Shown here in pieces: positions 17,549-27,547 of a stretch of 64,000 bases of DNA (position 1 is the stretch's first letter; each line of letters begins with the position of its first letter). The translations under genes were made by a program, and so were the position numbers. Source of the stretch: Gammaproteobacteria bacterium (GTDB lineage: Bacteria; Pseudomonadota; Gammaproteobacteria; Poriferisulfidales; GCA-002705445); assembly GCA_018675635.1 (NCBI GenBank), contig JABGXU010000007.1, forward strand, positions 526,525-590,524, given 5' to 3'. Below the pieces are notes generated by a model. That model saw only the letters and a list, made by a program, of their open reading frames with translations, was not told the origin of the DNA and did no database searches.

Positions 17549-20500
17549 TTAAATAAATCCTCAATATTTTCAAGAGGGCTAGTAGATTTATCAATAACCT
17601 TAATTATTGGCTCATCCCAGGACCCTGAAACACTATATTTAATTTTAATAAGATCATTTATATCCTTACCAAAAGCCTTAGCTAATTTTTCAGCAGCATA
17701 TGTTGCAGCTGCAGTAATTGGACCACCTAATAATGCAATCGCAGGTAATGCTTCACCAAATTCTGGGCTAGCAACAACCTGCATATCATAAGTCTCGTTA
17801 ATAATATCAGTTCTTCCTACTGTTAGTAATTCAGCAGAAGGTCCTTTAACTATAAGATTAGTAGTAAAAATATTGCCTTTATTAAGCCTAAAATCACCAT
17901 TCATGGAATTAAAAAAGAAGCCATTTTTAGTAACATCATCAAAATCTAGTGATAAACGCTTAACTAAAAGATCAATATTAAATAATCCAAAAATTCTAGT
18001 TGCCCTATTACCAACTTTTTTTAATCTACCATCCTTCATGTTAATAGTAAATTTTCCATACAAATCCTTAATACTAAAATCAAAAATACCACCCTTCCAT
18101 GTAATTTCCGAAGTACCATTAATTGAAGAATCACGCAGACTATGTTTTATTTTCCAATAGTTTAATAATTCTTCAACATTATTGCTATTTAAATTAATTT
18201 TAAAATTTGAATTGGTTCCAAATTCAACTGTTCCGGAAGACAAAATTGTAACAAAATCAGATGATGCTTCTAATTTTTTAAAAATAAAATTATTATTAGA
18301 GCGGTAACCATTAATTATGAAATTATCTAAAATAATATCATTATTTTTAAAAGTTCCAAAACTAATATCTACAGAATTTAAGAAAGACAAGTAATCAATG
18401 CTATCAGGATCTGATCTAAAATCCTTCCATGAATTTAAATTAAATTCATCCAAAAATCCTATTATATTAAATCTATTTTTGGGTATCGTAGACTTTTTAC
18501 CAGAAAAATTTATATAACCATTAAGATTATTACCAGGTTTAAATTCTGAGAGTATACCGTTATATAAAATTTTATATGATTTAAAATCTGAATCTTTTAA
18601 AGTTATATTAATAACCGTTAATTTTTTTTCTGATTTATTTTTTTTAAATGGTTTAGGATAATTTATTTTAGTTCCAACTAAATTTGATTTTGCATTTATA
18701 TTAATTATACTTTTTTTCTTATTATTAAATCCAGGTAAAGTAATATTATATTTCCATAAAGATTTTCCTGTTATATTTTCTAAAATATTTTTTTTATCCG
18801 TAATTTTTTTATAATTCAAATAATGGATTCCTGATATTACAAAATCATTATCTTTATTAGTTTTTAATTTAAACTTAACATCATTATTAATATACTTTGC
18901 TTTTATAAAGCTATCTTTACCTGTATAGAATTTACCATCTTTAAATTTTATAATCCCATTAATTGATTTAATTTTTTTAATTTTATCAAGTTTATAACTA
19001 ATATTATTTAGTTTTATTTGGCTTTCATAGATATTATTTTTTCCATTAAATGTCAAATTGATCTTAAAATTTGTTTCAGAATTGCCTTCTATATTAGTTA
19101 TTTTTTTATTAGATATATTAGTTAATTTTGCTTTATTAGAATATTTTAGTAAATCATTAAGTGGTCCATTTAAATCTCCATTAATTATTAAATCAGTATT
19201 TCTAACATCATTTATAAGTAATTTTCCATTTTTAAAATCAGTTTTTAATATTTTAAAATTTTTGGCTATAAACATAGCATTATTATTACTAAAATATGCA
19301 TTACCTATAATATTCTTAAATGGTATCCAGTCTTTCTTATAATCAACATGCAATTTTGAAATTGGAAATATTCCATATGAATTTCCAGAATAATCATCAT
19401 AAAATGGATAGTTTATTAACCCACCATCTATTAAAATATTACCATTTTGTGTAAATCCATTTTTAAAAGCATTACTAAACCATCTAGCAGATTCTTTGCT
19501 AATAATACTTAATGGCATATAGTCTGTAACATACCTCATATCTAAAAACTTAATATTAGAAAATAGTTTAATTCTATTAACATTTTGATTAACAAAACCA
19601 TCAAACAAAATATCAATTTCTTTATTAATTAACCTTAAACTACTGAAATGAATGGTTGGATTAGAATAATTCAATACATTTAAAAAACCTGTTACAGAAT
19701 TAAAATTTCTGTCTTTTCTAATAATCTCTTTATCACTTAATAAAATATCTTTTGAATTAAAATTAATAAAAGAAGAATTGTAATCAGATTCAATAAAACC
19801 AGAAAAATTAGAAATTTTTCTATGTTTATATATAATATTAGTATTATAAAAATCTCCCTTTACATAAAAGCTTTTAAAGAAATCTTCCTTATTAAAAGAT
19901 AAATTTAAATTTTTAACTGATCCATTAAAATTTACATCATTCATTTTTTCAATATTAATATTAAAATCAGCAATAATATTCTTATAATTAAAATTTAAAT
20001 CGTATATATAAAACGAATAAATATTATTTTCTAAATTACCAGCAATATTTTTTAAATTATAAGAGTTATTGTTAACAAAAAAACCTAATTTATTAATCTC
20101 AAAATTTAAAGAATTTTCTAATTTTTGATTAAAAATAATATCAAATTGTAAATTAGAAAGTACCTTTTTATTTATAGTAATATTAGATATATTAGTTGTC
20201 TCTAGAGTAACTATATTATTAATAAATTTATTATCTCTATAACTACCTTTAGCAATAAGCCTAAGATCAGATTTTTTAATTTCTAAATTATATTTATTTA
20301 AAATATTTTTAAAATTATAGTCAAAGTTACCACTAACCTGCAATTTATATTTTAGATTAATAGATGATTTATTTTTGAAATCTATATTATTTATATCAAC
20401 TAAAAAAATTTTGTTGTTGTCTATCTCGGCTCTAAGGCTAATATTATTTTTTATAATACTTATATTTGTTTTTTTTAAATGATATATATTTTTACTATCA

Positions 20501-20934
20501 TTTATTTTAAATTCTGAATTTAAAATATGAATATTATGAATTTGCGGAATTTTATTATTTGATCTTGATTTTATTACAGATATTAATTTGTTATAACTAG
20601 ACTTATAATAAATATTTTTAGCATATAAAGAATTTATTATTGGTTTAAATAAAAATATTGATTTATATATATTAAAATCTAATACAACTGTTTTTGGTAG
20701 TTTTATTCCTTTGTATATCCTATCGTTATTTATATTTACTTTTATTGATGGATATACCCCTTTCCAATTGCCAGAGATACTTTCTATATCGATTTTTACT
20801 TTGTAATTTTCCTCTAATAAATTTTCTAGTTCTGCTGTATATCTATTTGCATCAGCAATTATTATTCTTGTTATTGATAGTGAGATTGCGATATAGCTTA
20901 ATATTATTATTATAGAAATTCTCAAAAACTTCAT
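17545..20934 (-). CDS. yhdP: YhdP family AsmA-like envelope protein
   Basis: A 1129-residue protein with one N-terminal membrane helix (residues 5-25) and a long periplasmic beta-repeat region. In E. coli YhdP (about 1270 residues) and its AsmA-like relatives carry phospholipids from the inner to the outer membrane. The C-terminal AsmA-like block is the best conserved: GRLKKVGNRATRIFGLFNID, then a DMQVVASPEFGEALPAIA segment near residue 1060. The middle is very Asn/Lys-rich, as expected from the base composition. The protein is shorter than most homologues. It is transcribed with the nitrilase downstream and rlmH upstream (1 bp apart). Confidence 0.85.
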   Translation of the reverse strand: MKFLRISIIIILSYIAISLSITRIIIADANRYTAELENLLEENYKVKIDIESISGNWKGVYPSIKVNINNDRIYKGIKLPKTVVLDFNIYKSIFLFKPIINSLYAKNIYYKSSYNKLISVIKSRSNNKIPQIHNIHILNSEFKINDSKNIYHLKKTNISIIKNNISLRAEIDNNKIFLVDINNIDFKNKSSINLKYKLQVSGNFDYNFKNILNKYNLEIKKSDLRLIAKGSYRDNKFINNIVTLETTNISNITINKKVLSNLQFDIIFNQKLENSLNFEINKLGFFVNNNSYNLKNIAGNLENNIYSFYIYDLNFNYKNIIADFNINIEKMNDVNFNGSVKNLNLSFNKEDFFKSFYVKGDFYNTNIIYKHRKISNFSGFIESDYNSSFINFNSKDILLSDKEIIRKDRNFNSVTGFLNVLNYSNPTIHFSSLRLINKEIDILFDGFVNQNVNRIKLFSNIKFLDMRYVTDYMPLSIISKESARWFSNAFKNGFTQNGNILIDGGLINYPFYDDYSGNSYGIFPISKLHVDYKKDWIPFKNIIGNAYFSNNNAMFIAKNFKILKTDFKNGKLLINDVRNTDLIINGDLNGPLNDLLKYSNKAKLTNISNKKITNIEGNSETNFKINLTFNGKNNIYESQIKLNNISYKLDKIKKIKSINGIIKFKDGKFYTGKDSFIKAKYINNDVKFKLKTNKDNDFVISGIHYLNYKKITDKKNILENITGKSLWKYNITLPGFNNKKKSIININAKSNLVGTKINYPKPFKKNKSEKKLTVINITLKDSDFKSYKILYNGILSEFKPGNNLNGYINFSGKKSTIPKNRFNIIGFLDEFNLNSWKDFRSDPDSIDYLSFLNSVDISFGTFKNNDIILDNFIINGYRSNNNFIFKKLEASSDFVTILSSGTVEFGTNSNFKINLNSNNVEELLNYWKIKHSLRDSSINGTSEITWKGGIFDFSIKDLYGKFTINMKDGRLKKVGNRATRIFGLFNIDLLVKRLSLDFDDVTKNGFFFNSMNGDFRLNKGNIFTTNLIVKGPSAELLTVGRTDIINETYDMQVVASPEFGEALPAIALLGGPITAAATYAAEKLAKAFGKDINDLIKIKYSVSGSWDEPIIKVIDKSTSPLENIEDLFK

Positions 20935-20935
20935 A

Positions 20936-21397
20936 CTATACCCTATGATATGGATGATTGCTCATTATACATATTGATCTATATATCTGCTCAACTAGTA
21001 TAACTCTAGCTAGTAAATGAGGAAACGTTAATTTTGATAATGAAATTATTTCATCAGCCCTACTTTTTACATCATCAGATAGTCCATCAGGTCCGCCAAT
21101 TAAAAAAAATAGATTAGAAAAATTTTCTTTCCATATTGTAATATTCTCTGAAAACTGTAGTGAGTTATAATTTTGACCTTTTTCATCTAGCGCTACTAAT
21201 ATAGAATCTGGTTTTATTAAAGAAAGTGCTTTCTCATATTCTTTTTTATAATTATTATTATTTATATTATTTTTATAAAAATTAATATCTATAAAATTAA
21301 TTTTGTAAAATTTCTTAATTAGTAAACTATATTTTTCAACAAATTTATTTATAGAATCATTATTTTTATTACAAATTGTAATAATAAAAATCTCCAT
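20936..21397 (-). CDS. rlmH: 23S rRNA (pseudouridine-1915-N3)-methyltransferase RlmH
   Basis: A 153-residue SPOUT methyltransferase acting on helix 69 of 23S rRNA in the assembled ribosome. The SAM-binding knot is seen as FLIGGPDGLSDDV near residue 103, followed by SLSKLTFPHLLARVILVEQ (19 residues) and the C-terminal HPYHR, which is nearly invariant. It lies between rsfS and yhdP. Confidence 0.95.
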   Translation of the reverse strand: MEIFIITICNKNNDSINKFVEKYSLLIKKFYKINFIDINFYKNNINNNNYKKEYEKALSLIKPDSILVALDEKGQNYNSLQFSENITIWKENFSNLFFLIGGPDGLSDDVKSRADEIISLSKLTFPHLLARVILVEQIYRSICIMSNHPYHRV

Positions 21398-21401
21398 GCA
21401 A

Positions 21402-21764
21402 TTATATAGTATTATTTTTAGTTAATAGTGAATTTTCTATTGACCAAAGTTTTTCTAAAGAATAAAAATCTCTTGTTTCTTTCAACATAAGATTGACAAT
21501 AATATCAGAAAGATCAATTAATACCCAGTCAGAATTTAACTCAACTCCTATTATTAAATCACCATGTCCATTTTTTTTTAATTTTTCTATTAGCTGTTCT
21601 GATATAGCTTTTATGTGAGTTGAAGAAGTTCCGGTCCCTATAACAAGTGCGTCAGTAAAATTAGATTTGTTCCTAACGTCTATATAAACAACATTATGTG
21701 TTTTTAGATTATCTAATGAATCTAGCACAATTTTTTTTAATTTTTTAATGTTTTTATTAATCAT
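21402..21764 (-). CDS. rsfS: Ribosomal silencing factor RsfS
   Basis: A 120-residue protein that binds L14 on the large subunit and blocks subunit joining when nutrients are scarce. Typical segments are TDALVIGTGTSSTHIKAI near residue 37 and the late DWVLIDLSDIIVNLM followed by FYSLEKLW. Its start overlaps the nadD 3' end by 8 bp, forming the conserved nadD-rsfS-rlmH group. Confidence 0.95.
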   Translation of the reverse strand: MINKNIKKLKKIVLDSLDNLKTHNVVYIDVRNKSNFTDALVIGTGTSSTHIKAISEQLIEKLKKNGHGDLIIGVELNSDWVLIDLSDIIVNLMLKETRDFYSLEKLWSIENSLLTKNNTI

Positions 21765-22398
21765 AAATTTCAGTATAAAGTTTATTTCTTTTTATGTATG
21801 ACCATATTGGTCCTGGTATTAGACCAATTGGTTTTTCACCTCTAGATATTAAATCTCTTATTTTCGTAGAAGATATATCAATATAAGCTGTTTCATATAA
21901 AAAAATATGTTTTTTATCGTTATTTAATAAATCATTTCTATTTTTAGTTACCCTACTTATAATTTCTTGACCCATACTATCTATATTTGCAAAATCAAAA
22001 TCTGATCTATTTAATACAATTATATTCACTTCCTGTAAAATTTCTAAATAATTATACCAACTTTCAAAAGTTAGAAATACATCTAATCCCATTATTAAAC
22101 AAATATCATCAATATTTCTATCTTTTTTAATATTTTTTAGAGTATCATAAGTATATGATAGCCCCCCTCTTTGAATTTCTGTTTCATCGACAACAAAATT
22201 ATTTGCATCAGAATTAGCAATTATGGAAGCCATATTTTTCCTGTGAGTAGAGCTTGCGCAAAATGTTTTTTTTGCGGGGGATTGATATGTTGGAATTAAC
22301 CTAATTTCTTTAAAATTAAAGTATTCGGTTAATTCATTTAATAACTTAATGTGCCCAAAGTGTATTGGGTCGAAACTTCCGCCTAGAACTCCTATCAT
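21757..22398 (-). CDS. nadD: Nicotinate-nucleotide adenylyltransferase
   Basis: A 213-residue enzyme converting nicotinic acid mononucleotide to deamido-NAD, a late step of NAD synthesis. The nucleotidyltransferase signature GGSFDPIHFGH is at residues 5-15 and the ISSTKIR motif is near residue 176. PncC, also in this window, makes its substrate from NMN. It is the first gene of a leftward operon, divergent from the C1-cofactor trio across 84 bp. Confidence 0.95.
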   Translation of the reverse strand: MIGVLGGSFDPIHFGHIKLLNELTEYFNFKEIRLIPTYQSPAKKTFCASSTHRKNMASIIANSDANNFVVDETEIQRGGLSYTYDTLKNIKKDRNIDDICLIMGLDVFLTFESWYNYLEILQEVNIIVLNRSDFDFANIDSMGQEIISRVTKNRNDLLNNDKKHIFLYETAYIDISSTKIRDLISRGEKPIGLIPGPIWSYIKRNKLYTEIYD

Positions 22399-22482
22399 AT
22401 ATACTTATTTGATTAATTATTTTGAATTAGTGTACATTATGATAAAACAAAATAAAATATACAATTCCCATATAATAATAAC

Positions 22483-23904
22483 ATGAAAGATCATTTAATT
22501 TTTTTAACTGGAAAACTAGCCAAAATATCCCTAGTTAAGGTTCTATCTGATATAAAGTCAGAGCATAATTTTACTTATGAAATTATTGATATTGGGGTAA
22601 ATGTAGCTGCTTTAGCTACTATAGACATTATTATGAAAAAAATTACAACTGAAAGATTATCAGGTGCAACTAAGGTAGTTTTGCCAGGTAGGTGTCGTGG
22701 TGATATTAAAAAATTATCTAAATTCTACAATAAAGAATGTGTCAGAGGCCCTGAAGAGCTTAAAGATATACCTGGGTTTTTAGGTCTTCAAGGGAAAGAT
22801 TTAGATTTAAGTAAATATGATACAAAAATAATTGGTGAAATTACAGAAGCGCCTAATATGAAAATTGAAGATATAATTATTCAAGCAAATCAGTATAAGA
22901 AAGATGGCGCAGATATAATTGACATAGGATGCTTACCGAGCACAAAATTTCCTCATTTAACGGAAACAATATTAGAGCTAAAAAAACAAAATTTTATTGT
23001 TAGTATAGACTCGCTTAATACTGATGAGTTAATAACCGGATCAAAAGCTGGAGCTGATTACCTATTAAGCCTACAAGAAAATTCTATTTGGGTGATGAAT
23101 GAAGTTGATTCAATACCGGTTATAATACCTGACCAACCTAGTGAAGAAAAAAAATTCTATAAATTAATAGAAAATTTATTAAAAGAAAATAAAGATTTTA
23201 TTGCTGACTCAATATTAGAGCCAATTAATTTTGGTTTTACAAATTCAATAGTCAGGTATCAAAAATTGAGAAAAAAATTCCCAGATATTGAAATTATGAT
23301 AGGTATAGGTAATTTAACTGAGCTTACTCATGCTGATACAGCAGGAATGAATGCTTTACTTTTTGGAATTGCCTCAGAGTTAGAAATAAATTATGCGTTA
23401 TGTACTCAAGTAAGTGAACATTGCAATAAAGCTATAATTGAAGGAAATTACGCAAGAAGAATAATGCACACTACTAAAAATTATAATATGCCTCCTAAAG
23501 ATATATCTAGTAAACTATTATCACTTCATGAAAGAAAGCCTTTTCCATACACAACTGAGGAATTAAAAGAAATGTGGAGTAACGTTAAAGATAAAAATTA
23601 TAGGATATATGTTAATGAAGATGGTATTCACGTCTTTAACAATAAAGATTATTTTCTTGAGAAAGATGCGGCAGAATTTTATCAATACCTTGATATTAAA
23701 AATGATGATGGCCATGCCTATTACCTAGGTATGGAGTTAGCTAAGGCTCATACTGCATATCAATTAGGTAAAAGATATGACCAAGATGAAATGCTTAAAT
23801 GGGGTTGCTCAGTAGACATATCAGAAGAAGATTTGATGAAATTTAAGACAGCAGGACATACAATGAGAAAATTAAAAACAACTAATAAAGTTAGTAAGAA
23901 ATGA
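22483..23904 (+). CDS. DUF6513/dihydropteroate-synthase-like protein of C1-cofactor biosynthesis
   Basis: 473 residues. The central part (about 110-330) resembles a pterin-binding TIM barrel (DGADIIDIGCLPS, VSIDSL, IGIGNLTELT). The N-terminal ~100 residues (VVLPGRCRGD) and the C-terminal DUF4346-like region (NEDGIHVFN, HAYYLGMELAKAHTAYQLGKR) match the dihydropteroate-synthase-related proteins of methanogens and H4MPT-using methylotrophs. A role in tetrahydromethanopterin synthesis, probably handling the pterin moiety, is inferred from family and neighbours; the reaction is unproven. Overlaps the next gene by 4 bp (ATGA). Confidence 0.75.
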   Translation: MKDHLIFLTGKLAKISLVKVLSDIKSEHNFTYEIIDIGVNVAALATIDIIMKKITTERLSGATKVVLPGRCRGDIKKLSKFYNKECVRGPEELKDIPGFLGLQGKDLDLSKYDTKIIGEITEAPNMKIEDIIIQANQYKKDGADIIDIGCLPSTKFPHLTETILELKKQNFIVSIDSLNTDELITGSKAGADYLLSLQENSIWVMNEVDSIPVIIPDQPSEEKKFYKLIENLLKENKDFIADSILEPINFGFTNSIVRYQKLRKKFPDIEIMIGIGNLTELTHADTAGMNALLFGIASELEINYALCTQVSEHCNKAIIEGNYARRIMHTTKNYNMPPKDISSKLLSLHERKPFPYTTEELKEMWSNVKDKNYRIYVNEDGIHVFNNKDYFLEKDAAEFYQYLDIKNDDGHAYYLGMELAKAHTAYQLGKRYDQDEMLKWGCSVDISEEDLMKFKTAGHTMRKLKTTNKVSKK

Positions 23905-24479
23905 CATACGTAAGAGAAACCATAGTTACAACTAAGAATTTAGATAACACAATAAAAGTATCTCCATTAGGTATATATATAAGCAATAATGAACTTAGAA
24001 TAAAACCCTTTAGTCCATCTCAATCATTAGATAATATATTAAGAAATAGATCAGGTGTGATAAACTATATAGATGATGTAAGAATTTTTGCGTCTTGTAT
24101 AGTAAAGAAAAAAATTAATATAGAATTTATTGAAGCTACTAAGATTGACTGCTCATTTTTAAAAAATGCAATTTCACATACAGAATTCGTTATAGATAAA
24201 GTTATAGAAAATGACACAAGACCTACAATAATATGTAAGCCAGTACATGAAGAGACTCACAATTTTTTTTACGGCTTTAATAGGGCAAAATCTGCAGTAA
24301 TTGAACTTTGTATTTTAGCATCAAGATTAGGTATTATAGATGATAAAAAAATTCAAAGTGAAATTAAATATTTAGAAATAGCTATAGGTAAAACTGCTGG
24401 TGAAAATGAAATTGAAGCTTGGAACTGGCTGTTGGATTATATAAAAAAATATAAGGAAAAAATCAGAAAAAATGTCTAA
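23901..24479 (+). CDS. DUF447 family protein, putative C1-cofactor biosynthesis enzyme
   Basis: A 192-residue protein with the DUF447 pattern: an N-terminal flavin-reductase-like barrel (VRETIVTT, PLGIYI, VRIFASCIVKK) and a helical C-terminal half (FNRAKSAVIELCILASR). The family is shared by methanogens and bacteria using methanopterin-type cofactors. It is sandwiched, with overlaps at both ends, between the DHPS-like gene and mfnB, so a shared pathway is very likely. The reaction is unknown. Confidence 0.7.
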   Translation: MTYVRETIVTTKNLDNTIKVSPLGIYISNNELRIKPFSPSQSLDNILRNRSGVINYIDDVRIFASCIVKKKINIEFIEATKIDCSFLKNAISHTEFVIDKVIENDTRPTIICKPVHEETHNFFYGFNRAKSAVIELCILASRLGIIDDKKIQSEIKYLEIAIGKTAGENEIEAWNWLLDYIKKYKEKIRKNV

Positions 24480-25164
24480 AGTACTTGCTAGTATAAAAGA
24501 TCTATCTGAAGCAAAATTATTAGTTAATACAGATATTGATATTATTGACCTTAAAGACCCCGCTAAAGGCGCTCTTGGTAAACTAAACACAAATGACATA
24601 AAAAATATTGTAGATTTTATTAATAAAAAAAAGCTAGTAAGTTCTACGATTGGTGATTTACCTAATGATAAATTGATAATATCAAAAAATGTAAATGAAG
24701 TTTCTGAAACTGACGTAGACTTTATAAAAATTGGGGTTTATGAAAAAAAATATATTAAAACATTATCTCAGATTAGTTGCAGTAAAAAGTTAATTGCTGT
24801 TTTTTTTGCAGATAAATTTCTCCCGTCAAGAAATGATATGATGATTTTAAAATCATCAGGTTTCTATGGTTTAATGATTGACACTGCTAACAAGAAATCT
24901 GGGAATTTGTTTTCTTACATAACATATAATGATATAAATAAATTTTTGAAAATAGCAGTATCTCTGAAACTCTTAACAGGAATAGCTGGCTCAATAGATG
25001 AATCGCATATTAATGATTTATTACAGCTTAATCCTAATTATATGGGTTTTAGAGGGGCTTTATGTGAAAATAAAGAAATAAGAAATTCTAATATAAGCAT
25101 TAATAACGTTAAAAATATTATTAATAAAATTAATGATTTTAAAAATATTAAAATTAGCGCCTAA
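24472..25164 (+). CDS. mfnB: (5-Formylfuran-3-yl)methyl phosphate synthase
   Basis: A 230-residue TIM-barrel enzyme (DUF556) that makes the furan precursor of methanofuran from two glyceraldehyde-3-phosphate molecules. The active-site lysine motif DLKDP is present, with K28 matching the Schiff-base Lys27 of the Methanocaldococcus enzyme. MGFRGALCE near the C-terminus is also family-like. In bacteria this marks synthesis of methanofuran-like cofactors for formyl transfer in formaldehyde oxidation. It overlaps the DUF447 gene by 8 bp and the convergent lnt gene by 11 bp. Confidence 0.85.
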   Translation: MSKVLASIKDLSEAKLLVNTDIDIIDLKDPAKGALGKLNTNDIKNIVDFINKKKLVSSTIGDLPNDKLIISKNVNEVSETDVDFIKIGVYEKKYIKTLSQISCSKKLIAVFFADKFLPSRNDMMILKSSGFYGLMIDTANKKSGNLFSYITYNDINKFLKIAVSLKLLTGIAGSIDESHINDLLQLNPNYMGFRGALCENKEIRNSNISINNVKNIINKINDFKNIKISA

Positions 25165-26722
25165 ATATCCTAATATTAAAATAAATACTGCTATATATAA
25201 ATATTGTAAACATTAAAAGATATAATATTTTATACCCATGCTTAGCTAATGGGGTTAAACCAGTTCTACTATTTATTTTTGACTTTATAACACCCATCTC
25301 TTCATAAACTAAATAATCTACAATTTCTCCAAAAGGGTTAATAACAGCTGAAATTCCAGTATTAGCTGATCTAATTGAAAACCTTTGATTTTCAAGAGAC
25401 CTCATTACTAAAGAATCAAGATGCTGATAGGGAGCAAGTGAATTTCCAAACCAACCATCATTTGATACATTAACTATAAAATCTACATTAGGATTTTTTA
25501 CAAGCGCATTATCAGAAAATATGCTTTCATAACATATTAAAGCATGTGCAATAAATTTATTAACTTTTATAGAATTATTAGAGTTACCGGCTGACAAATC
25601 ATATGTATTTAAAGATAGAAATTTATAAAATACAGATAAAATATTTCTAAGAGGTAAATATTCACCAAATGGCACAAGGTGTTTCTTGTTATATGAATTT
25701 GAATTAATTATAATATTTTCCTGTTCGTTAGCTAAGTATTCTTTTGATAAACCTGCATCAAAGTCTTTTTTATAATTCCTTATACTAGTAAGAAATTTAG
25801 AATCAGAAATATTTATAATTGAATTATAGATTTTTTCATTATGTCTATTAAATGATCCTGTTAAAATAGAAGTATTACTAGGAATATTTTCTGAAATTTT
25901 AAAATAATAGTTAAGAATTTCATTGCTAGGAATAGATAAAGGAGCTTCTGGTAATAAAATAATATCTGGAGAACTCAATAAAGATTTAAAAATCATAGAT
26001 TCTAGTATAGACATTCTCTCAACAATTTCAGATGTGCTGTAATTAAGTTTATTATTTATGTTTGGTTGAACTATAGCAATAGATATATTTTCATTTGATA
26101 TTGTTGTCCAATTTTTATTATTAATATTTAGATATATAATTACAAAAAATATTAAAATGGATGTAAAAAACTTAATATTAATACCTTTTACAATATTAAT
26201 TAATATTAATGAAATTATAAACATAATAAAAGTATTTCCATGAACGCCGATTATTGGAAAAAATGAATCTAAAGGTGTTCCTATAGCAGATTGCCCAAAA
26301 TTAAACCATGAATAACCGGTAAATAAAAAAGATCTTATAATTTCAAAACATGTTATTAATATTGATAATAAAATTAACGCAAAGTTTTTATTAAATTTTA
26401 AATGTTGAATAAATAGCGATGATATTAATACTGGTATAACAATAAATAATGATAAGTATATTGTAAAAATAAATACTAACAATACGGCAATATAAAAATT
26501 AATATCAGTATAGTAGTTAATGACATTTTCTAACCAATATGTACCTACAGAAAAATAGCCGATAGCAAACAATAGAGATTTTATAATAGAATCCTTAGTG
26601 TTTTGCAAATCAAGTATAAGAAATAACAATATAATGCTAACAAAAGATAAGGCTTGAATATTATATGGTGAAAATGATAACGTATATAAACCGCCAGTAA
26701 AAAGACATAATAAATATTTCAT
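25154..26722 (-). CDS. lnt: Apolipoprotein N-acyltransferase
   Basis: A 522-residue inner-membrane enzyme adding the third acyl chain to bacterial lipoproteins. About six N-terminal membrane helices occupy residues 1-200. A nitrilase-fold periplasmic domain follows, with the Glu-Lys-Cys triad E259 (LLPEAP), K347 (KKHLVPFGEYLP) and C397 (LICYES). A C-terminal helix lies near residue 500. The lipoprotein encoded at 11463 is a likely client. The lnt-corC-ybeY-phoH-miaB series is the classic arrangement. Confidence 0.95.
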   Translation of the reverse strand: MKYLLCLFTGGLYTLSFSPYNIQALSFVSIILLFLILDLQNTKDSIIKSLLFAIGYFSVGTYWLENVINYYTDINFYIAVLLVFIFTIYLSLFIVIPVLISSLFIQHLKFNKNFALILLSILITCFEIIRSFLFTGYSWFNFGQSAIGTPLDSFFPIIGVHGNTFIMFIISLILINIVKGINIKFFTSILIFFVIIYLNINNKNWTTISNENISIAIVQPNINNKLNYSTSEIVERMSILESMIFKSLLSSPDIILLPEAPLSIPSNEILNYYFKISENIPSNTSILTGSFNRHNEKIYNSIINISDSKFLTSIRNYKKDFDAGLSKEYLANEQENIIINSNSYNKKHLVPFGEYLPLRNILSVFYKFLSLNTYDLSAGNSNNSIKVNKFIAHALICYESIFSDNALVKNPNVDFIVNVSNDGWFGNSLAPYQHLDSLVMRSLENQRFSIRSANTGISAVINPFGEIVDYLVYEEMGVIKSKINSRTGLTPLAKHGYKILYLLMFTIFIYSSIYFNIRIFRR

Positions 26723-26735
26723 TTTTTAACCTTAA

Positions 26736-27542
26736 TTACTGTTTAATATCTACTTGTATGTTATGAATTCTTCTTTGATCTGATATTTTAATAGTAAACT
26801 TAAAACCATCTACTAAAATTGTATCATGCGTTTTTGGTAAACCCTTTACTTTATTAATAAGTAACCCGCTAATGGTATCATATTTATCACTTATATAATT
26901 ACAATTAAAAAAATCATTAAATTCTTCTAACGTGGTTGCTCCATTTAATGAATATGATAAATTTTTTAATTTCTTAATATTATTACTATTTTGAACAGTA
27001 TCATGTTCGTCAATAATATCACCAACTATCTGCTCCAAAACATCTTCAATAGTAATTAATCCAGATACTCCTCCATATTCATCAACAACTATTGCTAAAT
27101 GATTTCTTCCAGATTTGAATTCACTTAACAAAATATTTAATTTTTTAGTTTCTGGAATTATAACAGATGGACGAATTATATTATCAATACTAAAAGTATC
27201 GACATCTTCGGATATATATTTTAATAAATCTTTTGCGAGTAAAATACCAATAATTTCATCTTTATTTTCTAATATAACTGGAAATCTAGAATGAGCAGAA
27301 TTAATAATTAAAGGTAGAATTTCTTCTATGGATGAGTTTTTTTTAATAATAACCATCTTCGTCCGAGGAATCATTATGTCTTTCACTCTAGTTTCTTGTA
27401 CCTTAAAAACACCAAGTAACATTGAAAGTAACTCAGTATTAATATATTTTTTATCATGATATCTACGTAATTGAGAAATAATTTTTCTCCTATCTAAATT
27501 ACTTTCATATAATTTTTGTATAAATTTTTTAACAATATTCAT
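26736..27542 (-). CDS. corC: CorC/HlyC-family CBS-domain protein
   Basis: 268 residues with two CBS domains (about 55-180; DIMIPRTKM, HSRFPVI, VVDEYGGVSGLITIEDVLEQIVG) and a C-terminal transporter-associated domain. Residues 195-268 include GATTLEEFN. It lacks the membrane DUF21 domain, so it is the short YbeX/CorC type. Members are implicated in Mg/Co efflux, but YbeX has also been tied to ribosome metabolism, which suits its ybeY-phoH neighbours. Thirteen bp from lnt. Confidence 0.9.
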   Translation of the reverse strand: MNIVKKFIQKLYESNLDRRKIISQLRRYHDKKYINTELLSMLLGVFKVQETRVKDIMIPRTKMVIIKKNSSIEEILPLIINSAHSRFPVILENKDEIIGILLAKDLLKYISEDVDTFSIDNIIRPSVIIPETKKLNILLSEFKSGRNHLAIVVDEYGGVSGLITIEDVLEQIVGDIIDEHDTVQNSNNIKKLKNLSYSLNGATTLEEFNDFFNCNYISDKYDTISGLLINKVKGLPKTHDTILVDGFKFTIKISDQRRIHNIQVDIKQ

Positions 27543-27547
27543 AATAT

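Noticed and set aside
22422..22476. Promoter for the C1-cofactor trio (TTGAAT, TATGAT or TATAAT)
   Set aside because: No pair of boxes has acceptable spacing: TTGAAT and TATGAT are 10 bp apart, and the TATAAT at 22471 is too close to the start codon. Some promoter must be in the gap, but I cannot say which.
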